From the NCBI GenBank assembly GCA_031279305.1, contig JAITIS010000056.1, positions 1 to 27,406 on the forward strand: 27,406 bases of DNA, given 5' to 3'. Numbering within the stretch: the stretch's first letter is position 1; each line of letters begins with the position of its first letter. Below the pieces are notes generated by a model that saw nothing but the letters and a program-made list of their open reading frames with translations, was not told the origin of the DNA and did no database searches. Both the position numbers and the translations under genes were made by a program. This document shows, one piece after another, positions 7,714 through 15,046 of the stretch. Source of the DNA: Candidatus Margulisiibacteriota bacterium (lineage in GTDB: Bacteria > Margulisbacteria > Termititenacia > Termititenacales > Termititenacaceae).

Positions 7714-8073
7714 ATGAAAAGTTACAATAATGTGACCCTGATCGGCCGGGCGGTGAAAACGCCGGAGGTCAAAGATACCGGCAGCGCCAATTCCCGCGCT
7801 GGTTTTGTGCTGGCTGTCGGACGACCGTACAAAGATGCGGACGGCAAAAGGCCAACGGATTTTTTACCAGTCGTGGCCTGGGGCAAACTTGCCGAAATCT
7901 GCGGCGAATACATCAGCAAGGGCTGTCTGATGCTGGTCAGCGGGCGCATTCAGTCGCGCTCCTACGCGCTAAACGCGGAGACCAAATGGATCACCGAGAT
8001 TATCGCGGAGAGCGTGAATATTCTGGAATACGGCAAAGCAAAAACCGAGGAGGTGGAAAGAAAAGCGGCTTAA
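7714..8073 (+). CDS. ssb: Single-stranded DNA-binding protein without acidic tail
   Basis: A 119-residue OB-fold protein: SYNNVTLIGRAVKTPEV opens the fold, FVLAVGRPY and DFLPVVAWGKLAEICGEYISKG form the core, and the VSGRIQSRSY strand closes it. It coats single-stranded DNA in replication, repair or uptake. The protein ends about ten residues after the fold in basic VERKAA and lacks the acidic, Phe-terminated tip by which housekeeping SSBs recruit partners; tail-less SSBs such as SsbB of competent Firmicutes act in DNA uptake. I chose the ATG at 7714 because a very strong AGGAGGTGA Shine-Dalgarno sits directly upstream; the longer frame from 7660 would translate the control region. It is monocistronic, with its own terminator. 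Confidence 0.9.
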   Translation: MKSYNNVTLIGRAVKTPEVKDTGSANSRAGFVLAVGRPYKDADGKRPTDFLPVVAWGKLAEICGEYISKGCLMLVSGRIQSRSYALNAETKWITEIIAESVNILEYGKAKTEEVERKAA

Positions 8074-8093
8074 ACCGCTTGTGCTTTCGGCTG

Positions 8094-8122
8094 CGGGCGG
8101 CCTCAAATGGCCGCCCGGTTTT
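8094..8122 (+). terminator. Intrinsic terminator of ssb
   Basis: Perfect 9-bp GC-rich stem CGGGCGGCC (8094-8102) with GGCCGCCCG (8109-8117), a 6-nt loop, then GTTTTG. The T-run is short but the stem is strong. It ends just before the mnmG promoter. Confidence 0.75.
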
Positions 8123-8123
8123 G

Positions 8124-8132
8124 TGTTAAAAT
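8124..8132 (+). promoter_or_regulatory. Extended -10 promoter of mnmG
   Basis: TGT-TAAAAT is an extended -10 element (hexamer 8127-8132). No good -35 is seen. The mnmG ATG follows after 9 nt with no Shine-Dalgarno, suggesting a leaderless or very short leader mRNA. Confidence 0.55.
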
Positions 8133-8141
8133 TTTCCCCTT

Positions 8142-9956
8142 ATGAGATACACCAAAGATTATGCTGTGATCGTCGTCGGCGCCGGGCACGCCGGGCTGGA
8201 AGCGGCTCTGGCCTGCGCCCGGCTGGGGCTGTCCACGTTGCTTTTAACTATGAATTTGGACACGATCGGCAAAATGTCCTGCAATCCCGCGATTGGCGGG
8301 CCGGGTAAATCCCAACTCGTCCGCGAGCTGGACGCGCTGGGCGGCGAAATGGCGCGCGCCGCGGACGCCACTTTTTTGCAGTTAAAAATGCTCAATCTCT
8401 CCAAAGGCCCCGCGGTGCATTCTCTGCGCGCGCAGTCCGATCGCGCGGAATACACGCGCTATATGAAGCGGTTGGCGGAAAATACGCCCAATCTGGAGAT
8501 AAAACAGGCCGAGGTTACGGCTTTGATTTTGGACGGGAAAAATTTTCAAGGCGCGCGCACTAAAATGGGTTTTGAGTATTACGCGCGCGCGGCGGTGCTT
8601 GCGACCGGCACTTTTTTGCGCGGCGAGATCTATATCGGTTTGGCAAAAACTCCGGCCGGGCGGGCGGGGGAATTCCCCGCCAGCGAGCTGACCGGCTCGC
8701 TGAATGCCTGCGGCATCCGCACCGGCCGCTTGAAAACCGGCACCACGCCGCGCATAGACCGGCGGACGATTGATTTCAGCCGGCTGCGGGAAGAGCCGGG
8801 CTTGGAAAAAAAACATTTTTTTTCTTTTGAGACGGATAATTCCATCCGTCCGCAGCAGCCCTGTTATCTGGCGCGCACCAACCGCCAAACCAGCGGGATT
8901 ATTCTGGCCAATCTCGACCGCTCGCCGCTGTATCAGGGAATGATCGGCGCGGCCGGCCCGCGCTACTGCCCCTCTATCGAGGATAAGATCGTGCGTTTCG
9001 CGGATAAAGACAGCCATCATCTTTTTCTGGAGCCGGAAGGCGCGGACACCAACGAGATGTATGTGCAGGGCTTTTCTTCCTCGCTGCCCTGCGATGTGCA
9101 GCTGGCGGCGCTGCGCACTATTCCGGGGCTGGAAAAAGTCGAGATAATGCGGCCGGCCTACGCCATAGCCTATGATTTTGTTTTTCCCGAACAGCTGGAG
9201 CGCACCCTGCGGCTCAAGGATTTTAGCGGCCTCTATCTGGCGGGGCAGATTAACGGCACCTCAGGCTATGAAGAGGCCGCGGCGCAAGGGCTGATCGCCG
9301 GGGTAAACGCCGCGCGTTTCGTGCGGGGGCAGGAGCCGTTTGCCCTGTCGCGCGAGGAAAGCTACACCGGCGCGCTCATCGACGACCTTATCACCAAAGA
9401 AATCCGCGAACCGTACCGGATGCTAACCTCGCGTTCGGAATACCGCCTGTTTTTGCGGCAGGACAACGCCGAAGACCGGCTCTTAGCCAAAGGCCGGGAA
9501 TTGGGGCTTATCTCCGCCGCGCGCTGGGCGCGCTATGTGCAAAGCCGGCAAAAAATCGACGCGGAAAAACAAAGCCTAAAAAATTTTAAGACCGGCGGCG
9601 TGACAGCGCATGAACTGCTGAAGCGTCCGCGGGTAAATTTGCGGGACATTGAAAATTACGTTTCGGCGCTGACGCCGCTGGAGACGGAAAAGCTGGAGAT
9701 CGAAATAAAATATTCTGGCTATCTGGATGATCTGCAGGAGCAAATCCGGCGGGCCAAAGCCGCGGAAAAGAAAAAACTCTCCCCGGCGCTGGACTATTTG
9801 TCTCTCGCCGGACTGCGCCAAGAAGCGCGCGAAAAACTGCAAAAGATCCGTCCGGATACGGTTGGTCAAGCCTCGCGCATTGCCGGGGTCAATCCGGCGG
9901 ACATCGCTGTGCTGCTGGTCTATCTGGAAAAAACAGCCAGAGAAAACAAATGTTAG
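8142..9956 (+). CDS. mnmG: tRNA uridine-5-carboxymethylaminomethyl modification enzyme MnmG
   Basis: With MnmE, this FAD- and NADH-dependent enzyme installs the carboxymethylaminomethyl group on the wobble uridine of several tRNAs. The FAD-binding motif VGAGHAGLEAA is at 12-22. The signature region around GGPGKSQLVRELDALGG, GRLKTGTTPRID, the TSRSEYRLFLRQDNAEDRL segment and SGYEEAAAQGLIAGVNAARF are all present. At 604 residues it is slightly shorter than the usual ~620-630 but intact. The partner mnmE lies 11 kb away on the other strand, whereas many genomes have them adjacent. It is followed by rsmG with a 7-nt overlap. The start has no Shine-Dalgarno; it sits 9 nt after an extended -10 element. 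Confidence 0.97.
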   Translation: MRYTKDYAVIVVGAGHAGLEAALACARLGLSTLLLTMNLDTIGKMSCNPAIGGPGKSQLVRELDALGGEMARAADATFLQLKMLNLSKGPAVHSLRAQSDRAEYTRYMKRLAENTPNLEIKQAEVTALILDGKNFQGARTKMGFEYYARAAVLATGTFLRGEIYIGLAKTPAGRAGEFPASELTGSLNACGIRTGRLKTGTTPRIDRRTIDFSRLREEPGLEKKHFFSFETDNSIRPQQPCYLARTNRQTSGIILANLDRSPLYQGMIGAAGPRYCPSIEDKIVRFADKDSHHLFLEPEGADTNEMYVQGFSSSLPCDVQLAALRTIPGLEKVEIMRPAYAIAYDFVFPEQLERTLRLKDFSGLYLAGQINGTSGYEEAAAQGLIAGVNAARFVRGQEPFALSREESYTGALIDDLITKEIREPYRMLTSRSEYRLFLRQDNAEDRLLAKGRELGLISAARWARYVQSRQKIDAEKQSLKNFKTGGVTAHELLKRPRVNLRDIENYVSALTPLETEKLEIEIKYSGYLDDLQEQIRRAKAAEKKKLSPALDYLSLAGLRQEAREKLQKIRPDTVGQASRIAGVNPADIAVLLVYLEKTARENKC

Positions 9957-10540
9957 AAATTTACGAAAAACTTTTTACGCTGCAGACCGCTTACAACGCG
10001 CACACCAATATCACGCGCCTTTCCTCGCGGGAGGATTTTTATCTGAAACACATCGAGGATTCCCTGGCCCTGCTGCCGTTTCTCGCTGCCAAGCAAAATG
10101 TCCGGCTGATCGATATAGGCTCCGGCGCGGGCTATCCGGGACTGCCGCTGGCGATAGAACGGCCGGACTTGCGGGTTACGCTCAATGACGCGACGTTAAA
10201 AAAGATTAAATATTTACAGTCGGTTATGCAGGAGCTGCCTTTGCCCAACGCGCAGGCGGCGTGGGGGCGGGTGGATGCGCTCGCGCGGACGCCGGAGCAT
10301 CGCGCGCGTTACGCCTTCGTCACGGCGCGGGCTGTTGCGGAAACCCGGGAGCTGATACAATTGGCCGCGCCGTTTTTGCAGTCCGGCGGACGGGCGCTCT
10401 TTATGAAAGCAAAAAAAGCGGACGCGGAGGTTTCCGCCGCCAGACGCGCCGCGGCGAGAAACAAAATGTCCCTGCTGGCGGTGTCTAAATACAAACTGGC
10501 GGGGATGGACAGAGCGATAGTCGTTTACATTAAACAATGA
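9950..10540 (+). CDS. rsmG: 16S rRNA (guanine-N7) methyltransferase RsmG
   Basis: Methylates N7 of G527 (E. coli numbering) in 16S rRNA using S-adenosylmethionine. The 196-residue length is normal or slightly short. The conserved N-terminal NITRLSSREDFYLKHIEDSL segment (about 19-38) precedes the SAM-binding Rossmann motif DIGSGAGYPGLPLAI (about 55-69). The VTARAVAETRELIQLAAPFL segment near residue 124 matches the family. It is coupled to mnmG by a 7-nt overlap (ATG within the last codons), the classical gidA-gidB arrangement. Confidence 0.95.
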   Translation: MLEIYEKLFTLQTAYNAHTNITRLSSREDFYLKHIEDSLALLPFLAAKQNVRLIDIGSGAGYPGLPLAIERPDLRVTLNDATLKKIKYLQSVMQELPLPNAQAAWGRVDALARTPEHRARYAFVTARAVAETRELIQLAAPFLQSGGRALFMKAKKADAEVSAARRAAARNKMSLLAVSKYKLAGMDRAIVVYIKQ

Positions 10541-10635
10541 CCGCGAAGTAAATATTTTGCTGGAGCTGCGTAATCGCGGCGCGCGCAAAAGCCAAGATAT
10601 TCACAGCGCCGTTTTATTATTAAGAAAGAGGGCTT

Positions 10636-12024
10636 ATGGCCGCAATAGAAATAATTGCCGGGAACGAGCCGCCGCAAAATGCAATGGGCACAAGGCCCGT
10701 CAACCGGCTGTTGCTCTCTATGGCGATCCCGATGATGTTTGCGATGCTGGTGCAGTCGCTGTACAACATTGTAGACCGGATTTTTGTCGCCCGCTTGGGC
10801 GAGACGGCGCTGGCGGCGGTGTCCCTGACTTTTCCCCTGCAAATGCTGCTGCTGCATATCAGCGTCGGCACCGGCGTGGGCGTCAACGCCCTGCTGTCCA
10901 AAAGCCTCGGCGAGCGGAATTTCGCGCTCGTGCGCCGCTCCGCGCTGAATGGGCTTTTTTTGGGCGTTTTGACCAGCTTGGTTTTTGTTAGCGTCGCCTT
11001 CTGGGGCGTGGATTTTTATTTTCAGAACCAAAAAGTTTCCGGCGCGATACTAGCTTACGGCCGCGACTATCTGCGGCTGGTTTGTTTGTTTTCTTTCACG
11101 CTGGTCGGGCAGGTGCTGCTGGAGCGCCTGTTAATGTCTACCGGCAAAGTGGTGTGTCAGATGATTTCGCAGATTGCCGGCGCGCTGATCAATCTGGCGC
11201 TCGATCCGATTATGATTTTCGGTCTGTTCGGCTGCCCGCGGCTGGAAGTGGCCGGCGCGGCGGTGGCCACGGTCATTGGCGAGGCCGCCGCAATGCTTCT
11301 CGCCCTGTATTTTAATTTGCGTAAAAATAAAGAAATAGATTTTTCGCTCAAAGGCTTCCGTCCGGACTGGGCTGTGCTTGGCCGGATATATTCTGTCGGC
11401 ATACCCTCGATCCTCCTCGGCGCGCTGGGTTCCGTAATGGTCTACGGGCTAAACCGCATTCTGTTGGGCACTGCGGCCTCGGCCTCGGCGGTGGCGGTCT
11501 TGGGCGTGTATTTTGGCCTGCAGAGTTTTATTTTTATGCCGGTTTTCGGCCTCAACAACGCGCTCATTCCGATCGTGGCTTTTAATTTCGGCGCGCGGCA
11601 GAAACGGCGCATTTGGCGCGCTATAGAGTTAAGCTGTCTTTACGCCGTGGGACTGATGACGCTCGGCCTGCTTATTTTTCAAATTTTCCCCGCGGAATTG
11701 CTACGGCTTTTCAATGCCACGCCGCAGATGCTGGCCGTGGGCGTGCCGGCCCTGCGCATTATCAGCGCGCATTATATTTTTGCGGCGCTGTGCATAGAGG
11801 CTATATCCGTGTTTCAGGCGCTGGGGCACGGGCTGGAGAGCCTGTGCGCCGCGGCTTTTCGCCAGCTGGCGCTGCTCCTGCCGGCGGCTTGGCTGCTTTC
11901 GCTTCTGCCGGATGCCAACGCGATCTGGTGGTCATTTCCCTTGGCTGAGATCGGATCGTTGATTATGGTGGCGGCGCTGATCCAGCGGGTTTACGCCAGA
12001 CAGATCCGGCCTTTGCCGGATTAA
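10636..12024 (+). CDS. MATE family multidrug/toxin exporter
   Basis: A 462-residue integral membrane protein with about twelve hydrophobic helices, a typical MATE length. The N-terminal pattern MAIPMMFAMLVQSLYNIVDR followed by a Phe-Val-Ala-Arg-Leu-Gly turn is the hallmark of the family, and the second half begins a similar repeat around GIPSILLGALGSVMVYGLNR. MATE proteins export cationic drugs or metabolites in exchange for Na+ or H+; the substrate here cannot be read from sequence. The subfamily looks closer to MepA/DinF-like bacterial pumps than to NorM. An AAGAGGG-like Shine-Dalgarno lies just upstream. It stands alone between rsmG and the DNA glycosylase. The TetR gene at 20 kb is not adjacent. 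Confidence 0.92.
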   Translation: MAAIEIIAGNEPPQNAMGTRPVNRLLLSMAIPMMFAMLVQSLYNIVDRIFVARLGETALAAVSLTFPLQMLLLHISVGTGVGVNALLSKSLGERNFALVRRSALNGLFLGVLTSLVFVSVAFWGVDFYFQNQKVSGAILAYGRDYLRLVCLFSFTLVGQVLLERLLMSTGKVVCQMISQIAGALINLALDPIMIFGLFGCPRLEVAGAAVATVIGEAAAMLLALYFNLRKNKEIDFSLKGFRPDWAVLGRIYSVGIPSILLGALGSVMVYGLNRILLGTAASASAVAVLGVYFGLQSFIFMPVFGLNNALIPIVAFNFGARQKRRIWRAIELSCLYAVGLMTLGLLIFQIFPAELLRLFNATPQMLAVGVPALRIISAHYIFAALCIEAISVFQALGHGLESLCAAAFRQLALLLPAAWLLSLLPDANAIWWSFPLAEIGSLIMVAALIQRVYARQIRPLPD

Positions 12025-12049
12025 CGAGGCCTCTTAAATCCGCTATACT
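12021..12049 (+). promoter_or_regulatory. Promoter of the DNA glycosylase gene
   Basis: -35 TTAACG (12021-12026, overlapping the MATE stop codon), a 17-bp spacer and -10 TATACT (12044-12049). The GTG and TTG start candidates are 7 and 10 nt downstream, so the mRNA is probably leaderless. Confidence 0.6.
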
Positions 12050-12056
12050 CTGGAGC

Positions 12057-12671
12057 GTGTTGACCGGCAATTTTTATCGCAAACCGACCAGCGTTTTAGC
12101 CCGCGCCCTGCTCGGCAAAATACTGATTTACCAAAAAGGCCGGCAGTTTTTGGCCGCGCGTATTGTCGAGACAGAAGCCTATCTTTTTCAAAATGATCCC
12201 GCCTGCCACGCGCGCGGGGGGCGGACGCGGCGCAATGCTCCGATGTTTGGCCCGCCGGGAAGGACATATGTGTATTTGATATACGGGATGCATTATTGTT
12301 TGAATGTTGTGAGCGGCGGGGAAGGCGTGGGAGAGGCGGTGCTGATTCGCGCGCTGGAGCCTGTGGCCGGACTGGATATTATGCGCAGGCGGCGCGCCGC
12401 GCGGTTGCCCGAGCAATTATGCAGCGGCCCCGGCAAATTGACCGCGGCCTTTGGCTTGAATAAAAAACACAATAATCTTGATTTAACCGCTGGCCCGCTG
12501 TATGTCTATTCTCAAAAAGACTTCCGCATAAAATTTGGCATAGATACGCCAAAAATTAAGCATTTAGAAATAGTTGCCGCCAGCCGTATTGGCATAACCC
12601 AAGGACAGGAATTGCCCCTGCGCTTCTATATCAAAGATAATCCTTGCGTATCGTTTCACGTGAAACATTAG
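12057..12671 (+). CDS. 3-methyladenine DNA glycosylase, AAG/MPG type
   Basis: Removes alkylated and deaminated purines as the first step of base excision repair. The 204-residue protein has the AAG fold markers: FYRKPTSVLARALLGKIL at the N-terminus, the active-site VETEAYL with Glu40 and Tyr42, His51 in ACHARGG, the TYVYLIYGMHYCLN segment, and VLIRALEP. Counting from the GTG start, the Glu, Tyr and His positions match the spacing of Glu125, Tyr127 and His136 of human AAG. The start is GTG 12057 or TTG 12060; neither has a Shine-Dalgarno and both lie just after a -10 hexamer. The last six codons (SFHVKH) contain a perfect parS site, so this 3' end is under double selection. Confidence 0.92.
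   Translation: MLTGNFYRKPTSVLARALLGKILIYQKGRQFLAARIVETEAYLFQNDPACHARGGRTRRNAPMFGPPGRTYVYLIYGMHYCLNVVSGGEGVGEAVLIRALEPVAGLDIMRRRRAARLPEQLCSGPGKLTAAFGLNKKHNNLDLTAGPLYVYSQKDFRIKFGIDTPKIKHLEIVAASRIGITQGQELPLRFYIKDNPCVSFHVKH
12653..12666. promoter_or_regulatory. parS: parS site inside the glycosylase gene
   Basis: GTTTCACGTGAAAC is the perfect 14-bp palindromic core of the bacterial parS consensus, flanked by C on the left and A on the right. It lies in the final codons of the glycosylase gene. ParB encoded at 15033 should bind here. Confidence 0.92.
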
Positions 12672-12736
12672 GGTTTTTGCAATTTTCGCCCGCTAATTAC
12701 GATATTTTATTATACCGATAAAATCAAGGAGAAATT

Positions 12737-13162
12737 ATGACCTGTCTTTATCCCGGATATGCGCGGAACAACAACCGGACTTATGCGCCGCGCAATATTC
12801 AGAGCGCCCCGTCACTTCCGTCCCCGCTGAGTATAGACGACGCGCTGTCTGAGCTTCCAGAAGAAGAACGCGAGCGTCCGGCGTTAATTCTTGTCGACCC
12901 GCTAGGTGAAATTCCGCAAATCCATCCTGCCCCCGCGGTTCCGCCGCCGGTAAAATTTGTTCTGCCGGAGCCTGTCCTGCCTGAAATCCTGCGCGGGGGC
13001 GAACCGCCAACTCCAAACAACCCGCGGCATATCCGGTTAGCGCCGGCCGTGCCTCCGCTTCCCGCTCCAAATCCGGCAGACCCCAAAAGAGCTAAAGGCA
13101 ACCCGCGGGGACGGCTGGAAGAAAATCGGCCGGTTTGGGAAGGGCCGGAGTGGATAGAGTAA
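12737..13162 (+). CDS. Proline-rich protein of unknown function
   Basis: A 141-residue protein preceded by a good AAGGAG Shine-Dalgarno at 7-nt spacing from the ATG. It has no membrane segment or signal peptide. Proline makes up a large share of the chain, with two related blocks, HPAPAVPPP near 58 and LAPAVPPLP near 100; a short acidic stretch (LSELPEEERE) lies near 38. It is probably mostly disordered. I recognise no family. It lies just after the parS-containing glycosylase gene and converges on the small histidine-tailed gene at 13180, leaving 17 bp between the stops. The good ribosome-binding site argues it is expressed. Confidence 0.6.
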   Translation: MTCLYPGYARNNNRTYAPRNIQSAPSLPSPLSIDDALSELPEEERERPALILVDPLGEIPQIHPAPAVPPPVKFVLPEPVLPEILRGGEPPTPNNPRHIRLAPAVPPLPAPNPADPKRAKGNPRGRLEENRPVWEGPEWIE

Positions 13163-13179
13163 CCTGCCTGCGTGGAACA

Positions 13180-13461
13180 TTACGATTCTCCGGCGAAAGC
13201 AACGGCAGCCAGCGGCAGATGATGTAAATGATGTTTATGTTCTTCCGGGATTGGGGGATGTTCTAAAATTTTCGGCGCCTGCCGCGGAATAGATTTGCTG
13301 ACTAATCGCTTGTCTTGCTCCGGGAATCCGCCGCGCCTAAGACGCGCTCTGGTAGAATGCAATATGTCCATTGCCAGCATTGTCTCGCCGGTTTGCGGCC
13401 TGTCTAATAACCGATCGATAATATGACCCAGCTCCCGGTAAGAGTGCATTTTTCTGTGCAT
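13180..13461 (-). CDS. Small histidine-tailed protein of unknown function
   Basis: I chose the ATG at 13459-13461 (93 residues) because a GGGGGAAG Shine-Dalgarno precedes it and a strong promoter lies about 50 bp upstream; a longer frame from 13626 would overlap the neighbouring acetyltransferase. The protein begins MHRKMHSYRELGHIIDRLL, is basic and helical in its first half (TRARLRRGG near 33-45), and ends in a His-rich tail (EEHKHHLHHLP) followed by a hydrophobic Ala/Val/Phe stretch. The tail could bind metal, but nothing else supports that. I recognise no family. It converges on the proline-rich gene. Confidence 0.55.
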   Translation of the reverse strand: MHRKMHSYRELGHIIDRLLDRPQTGETMLAMDILHSTRARLRRGGFPEQDKRLVSKSIPRQAPKILEHPPIPEEHKHHLHHLPLAAVAFAGES

Positions 13462-13511
13462 AACTTCCCCCATTAAGTTAGTCAGAGCGGCTGTTTTACG
13501 GAACGTGAATA

Positions 13512-13541
13512 AGTATAACAGATTTGAACTGGCCGAGGCAA
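13512..13541 (-). promoter_or_regulatory. Promoter of the histidine-tailed protein gene
   Basis: On the minus strand: -35 TTGCCT (13536-13541), an 18-bp spacer and extended -10 TGT-TATACT (hexamer 13512-13517). The transcript would start near 13505, giving a ~45-nt leader with a Shine-Dalgarno. It lies immediately downstream of the acetyltransferase stop codon. Confidence 0.65.
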
Positions 13542-13552
13542 GATATTGCAAA

Positions 13553-14023
13553 TTATCCGGCCAGCCCCTGCAAGGCCTCTCCAGACAACGAATATCTATC
13601 CCAATCCCGCAAATGCACGGCGCCAAGTTTTTTATAAAAAGCTAACGAAGGCTTGTTCCAGTTTAGCGCCGACCAATTCAGTCCGCCGCAGTTTTGCTCC
13701 AGAGCGGCGCGCGCGATATAACGCAGTAATTCCCGGCCGACGCCCTGCTGACGAAAATCTTTTTTGACGAAAAGATCCTCCACATACAAAATTGGGCGGC
13801 CAGAAAAAGTGGAGTAAGTAAAAAAGAACAGGGCCATCCCCGCCGGCTGTCCGGCAATTTCCGCAAAAACCACTTCCGCGCGTTTATTGAAAAAAACATC
13901 GCGGCGGAGAGTTTCCGCGTCCGCGGTTATAGGCAAATGCTCATATTCCGCTAGGGCGCGGAGAAATTCTAATAATATTTCGGCGTCCGCGGCGGCGCCA
14001 CGGCGCAGGGAGATTTTGGCCAT
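13553..14023 (-). CDS. GNAT acetyltransferase, diamine/spermidine N-acetyltransferase-like
   Basis: Transfers an acetyl group from acetyl-CoA to an amine. The GNAT acetyl-CoA loop is KKDFRQQGVGRELL (about residues 87-100). The pattern FFFTYSTFSGRPILYVEDLFV followed by GLNWSALNWNKPSLAFYKKLGA matches the spermidine/spermine-type acetyltransferases, in which the strand before the loop reads YLEDLFV and the C-terminal strand LEWSVLDWN. The true substrate is uncertain. I prefer the ATG at 14021-14023 (156 residues) to the one six codons upstream, because a TAGAAT -10 hexamer ends 8 nt before it, the same leaderless layout as other genes here. The upstream ATG would lie upstream of that -10. Confidence 0.85.
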   Translation of the reverse strand: MAKISLRRGAAADAEILLEFLRALAEYEHLPITADAETLRRDVFFNKRAEVVFAEIAGQPAGMALFFFTYSTFSGRPILYVEDLFVKKDFRQQGVGRELLRYIARAALEQNCGGLNWSALNWNKPSLAFYKKLGAVHLRDWDRYSLSGEALQGLAG

Positions 14024-14031
14024 AGGGAATA

Positions 14032-14037
14032 ATTCTA
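14032..14037 (-). promoter_or_regulatory. -10 element of the GNAT gene
   Basis: TAGAAT on the minus strand, 8 nt before the preferred ATG. No convincing -35 element is seen. Confidence 0.4.
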
Positions 14038-14069
14038 GCATTGCCCCGCAACAATTAAAATCCGCGTGT

Positions 14070-14145
14070 TTTGCGTGAAATAATGTTGTTGGGGCGCGTC
14101 TGCGTGCTCGTATGCACGCACGGAAGCGATATTATTTCACGCAAA
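14070..14145. repeat. Nested inverted repeat between GNAT gene and parS
   Basis: Outer arms TTTGCGTGAAATAAT (14070-14084) and its exact reverse complement (14131-14145) are perfect over 15 bp. Inside is a second perfect inverted repeat, TGCGTGC (14101-14107) and GCACGCA (14114-14120), with a 6-nt loop. No T-run follows, so it is not an ordinary terminator. The outer arms carry CGTGAAA/TTTCACG, which are half-sites of parS. Confidence 0.85.
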
Positions 14146-14179
14146 TAATACCGAGATAGTTCAATCGTAGTATAAGGGC

Positions 14180-14193
14180 GTTTCACGTGAAAC
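14180..14193. promoter_or_regulatory. parS: parS site upstream of parA
   Basis: GTTTCACGTGAAAC, a perfect parS core with the same flanking C and A as the copy at 12653. It lies 86 bp before the parA start and 48 bp before the parA promoter, so ParB bound here could also influence parAB transcription. Confidence 0.95.
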
Positions 14194-14240
14194 ATTGGCC
14201 ACAAACCGCGAGCGTTACGCTAAGGCACGGGCGGGGTAAT

Positions 14241-14269
14241 TTGTCTAAAACAGCCTTCTATTATATACT
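14241..14269 (+). promoter_or_regulatory. Promoter of parA-parB
   Basis: -35 TTGTCT (14241-14246), a 17-bp spacer and -10 TATACT (14264-14269). The parA ATG is 9 nt downstream with no Shine-Dalgarno, again suggesting a leaderless mRNA. Confidence 0.6.
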
Positions 14270-14278
14270 TAGATTCTG

Positions 14279-15046
14279 ATGGGCAGCACAATCGCGATTG
14301 TAAACCAAAAAGGCGGAGTGGGCAAAACGACCACGGCCATCAATCTCGGCACCGCATTGGCCGAATCCGGCAAAATGGTTCTGCTGGTTGACACCGATCC
14401 GCAGGTCAACGCCACCAGCGGCGTCGGCGTGGACATCGAAAAAATCGAGAATTCGCTTTACGATCTTTACACGCGTGAAAAAGATATTCTGGACGTGCTG
14501 TATCCGACTTCCATTGAAAACCTGCATTTGCTGCCCGGCTCGTCCGATCTTTCCGGTATCGAAGTAGAGTTGTTGGGCGAAGAGGGCCGCGAGGCTAGAT
14601 TGAAAAATATGCTGGCGGCGGTGCGGGACGCTTATGATTTTATTTTGATTGACTGCCCGCCCAGCCTAGGATTGCTGACCGTCAACGCGCTGGTCGCCGC
14701 CCAGCGGGTGATCGTGCCGGTGCAGTGCGAGTATTACGCGCTGGAAGGCCTGTCCCGCCTGATGAAAACGCTGGAGATCGTGAAACAAGAAATCAATCCT
14801 GAGCTGGATGTCGAGGGCATACTGCTCACTATGTATGATGTCCGCACAAAATTAAGCGGCGAGGTGGCCAGAGAAACCCGTAAATTTTTTGGCGCTAAAG
14901 TATACAACACGCTGATTGCCCGCGACGTGCGCATTAGCGAGGCGCCGAGCTACGGCCAGCCCATCTCGGTTTACGCCAGCCGCTCTAGGGGCGCCGCGGC
15001 TTACAATAAACTGGCAAAGGAGTTGATCGCTAATGTCAGCAAATAA
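14279..15046 (+). CDS. parA: Chromosome partitioning ATPase ParA (Soj type)
   Basis: A 255-residue deviant Walker-A ATPase that binds DNA non-specifically when ATP-loaded and drives segregation of ParB-parS complexes. The P-loop KGGVGKTT is at residues 11-18, the switch DTDPQVNATSG near 39-49, and the Walker-B-like FILIDCPPSLGLLT near 120. The short N-terminus without a helix-turn-helix marks it as the chromosomal Soj/ParA type Ib-like class rather than a P1-plasmid ParA. Two perfect parS sites lie nearby. The parB start is inside its last codons (14-nt overlap). The start codon lies 9 nt after a -10 element. Confidence 0.97.
   Translation: MGSTIAIVNQKGGVGKTTTAINLGTALAESGKMVLLVDTDPQVNATSGVGVDIEKIENSLYDLYTREKDILDVLYPTSIENLHLLPGSSDLSGIEVELLGEEGREARLKNMLAAVRDAYDFILIDCPPSLGLLTVNALVAAQRVIVPVQCEYYALEGLSRLMKTLEIVKQEINPELDVEGILLTMYDVRTKLSGEVARETRKFFGAKVYNTLIARDVRISEAPSYGQPISVYASRSRGAAAYNKLAKELIANVSK

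Noticed and set aside
8382..9020. A 212-codon open frame on the minus strand opposite mnmG
   Set aside because: It lies wholly within mnmG, has basic, low-complexity translation and no ribosome-binding site; it is a by-product of GC-rich codon use in the real gene.
10525..11031. A 168-codon minus-strand frame opposite the start of the MATE gene
   Set aside because: The translation is rich in His, Gln and Arg without domain features, while the opposite frame is a clear MATE transporter.
13462..13626. N-terminal extension of the histidine-tailed protein up to 13626
   Set aside because: It would overlap the acetyltransferase gene and the promoter found at 13512-13541; the internal ATG has the Shine-Dalgarno.
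14070..14145. Nested palindrome as an integron attC site or intrinsic terminator
   Set aside because: The ends do not fit the RYYYAAC/GTTRRRY attC core, there is no integrase gene, and no T-run follows the stem.
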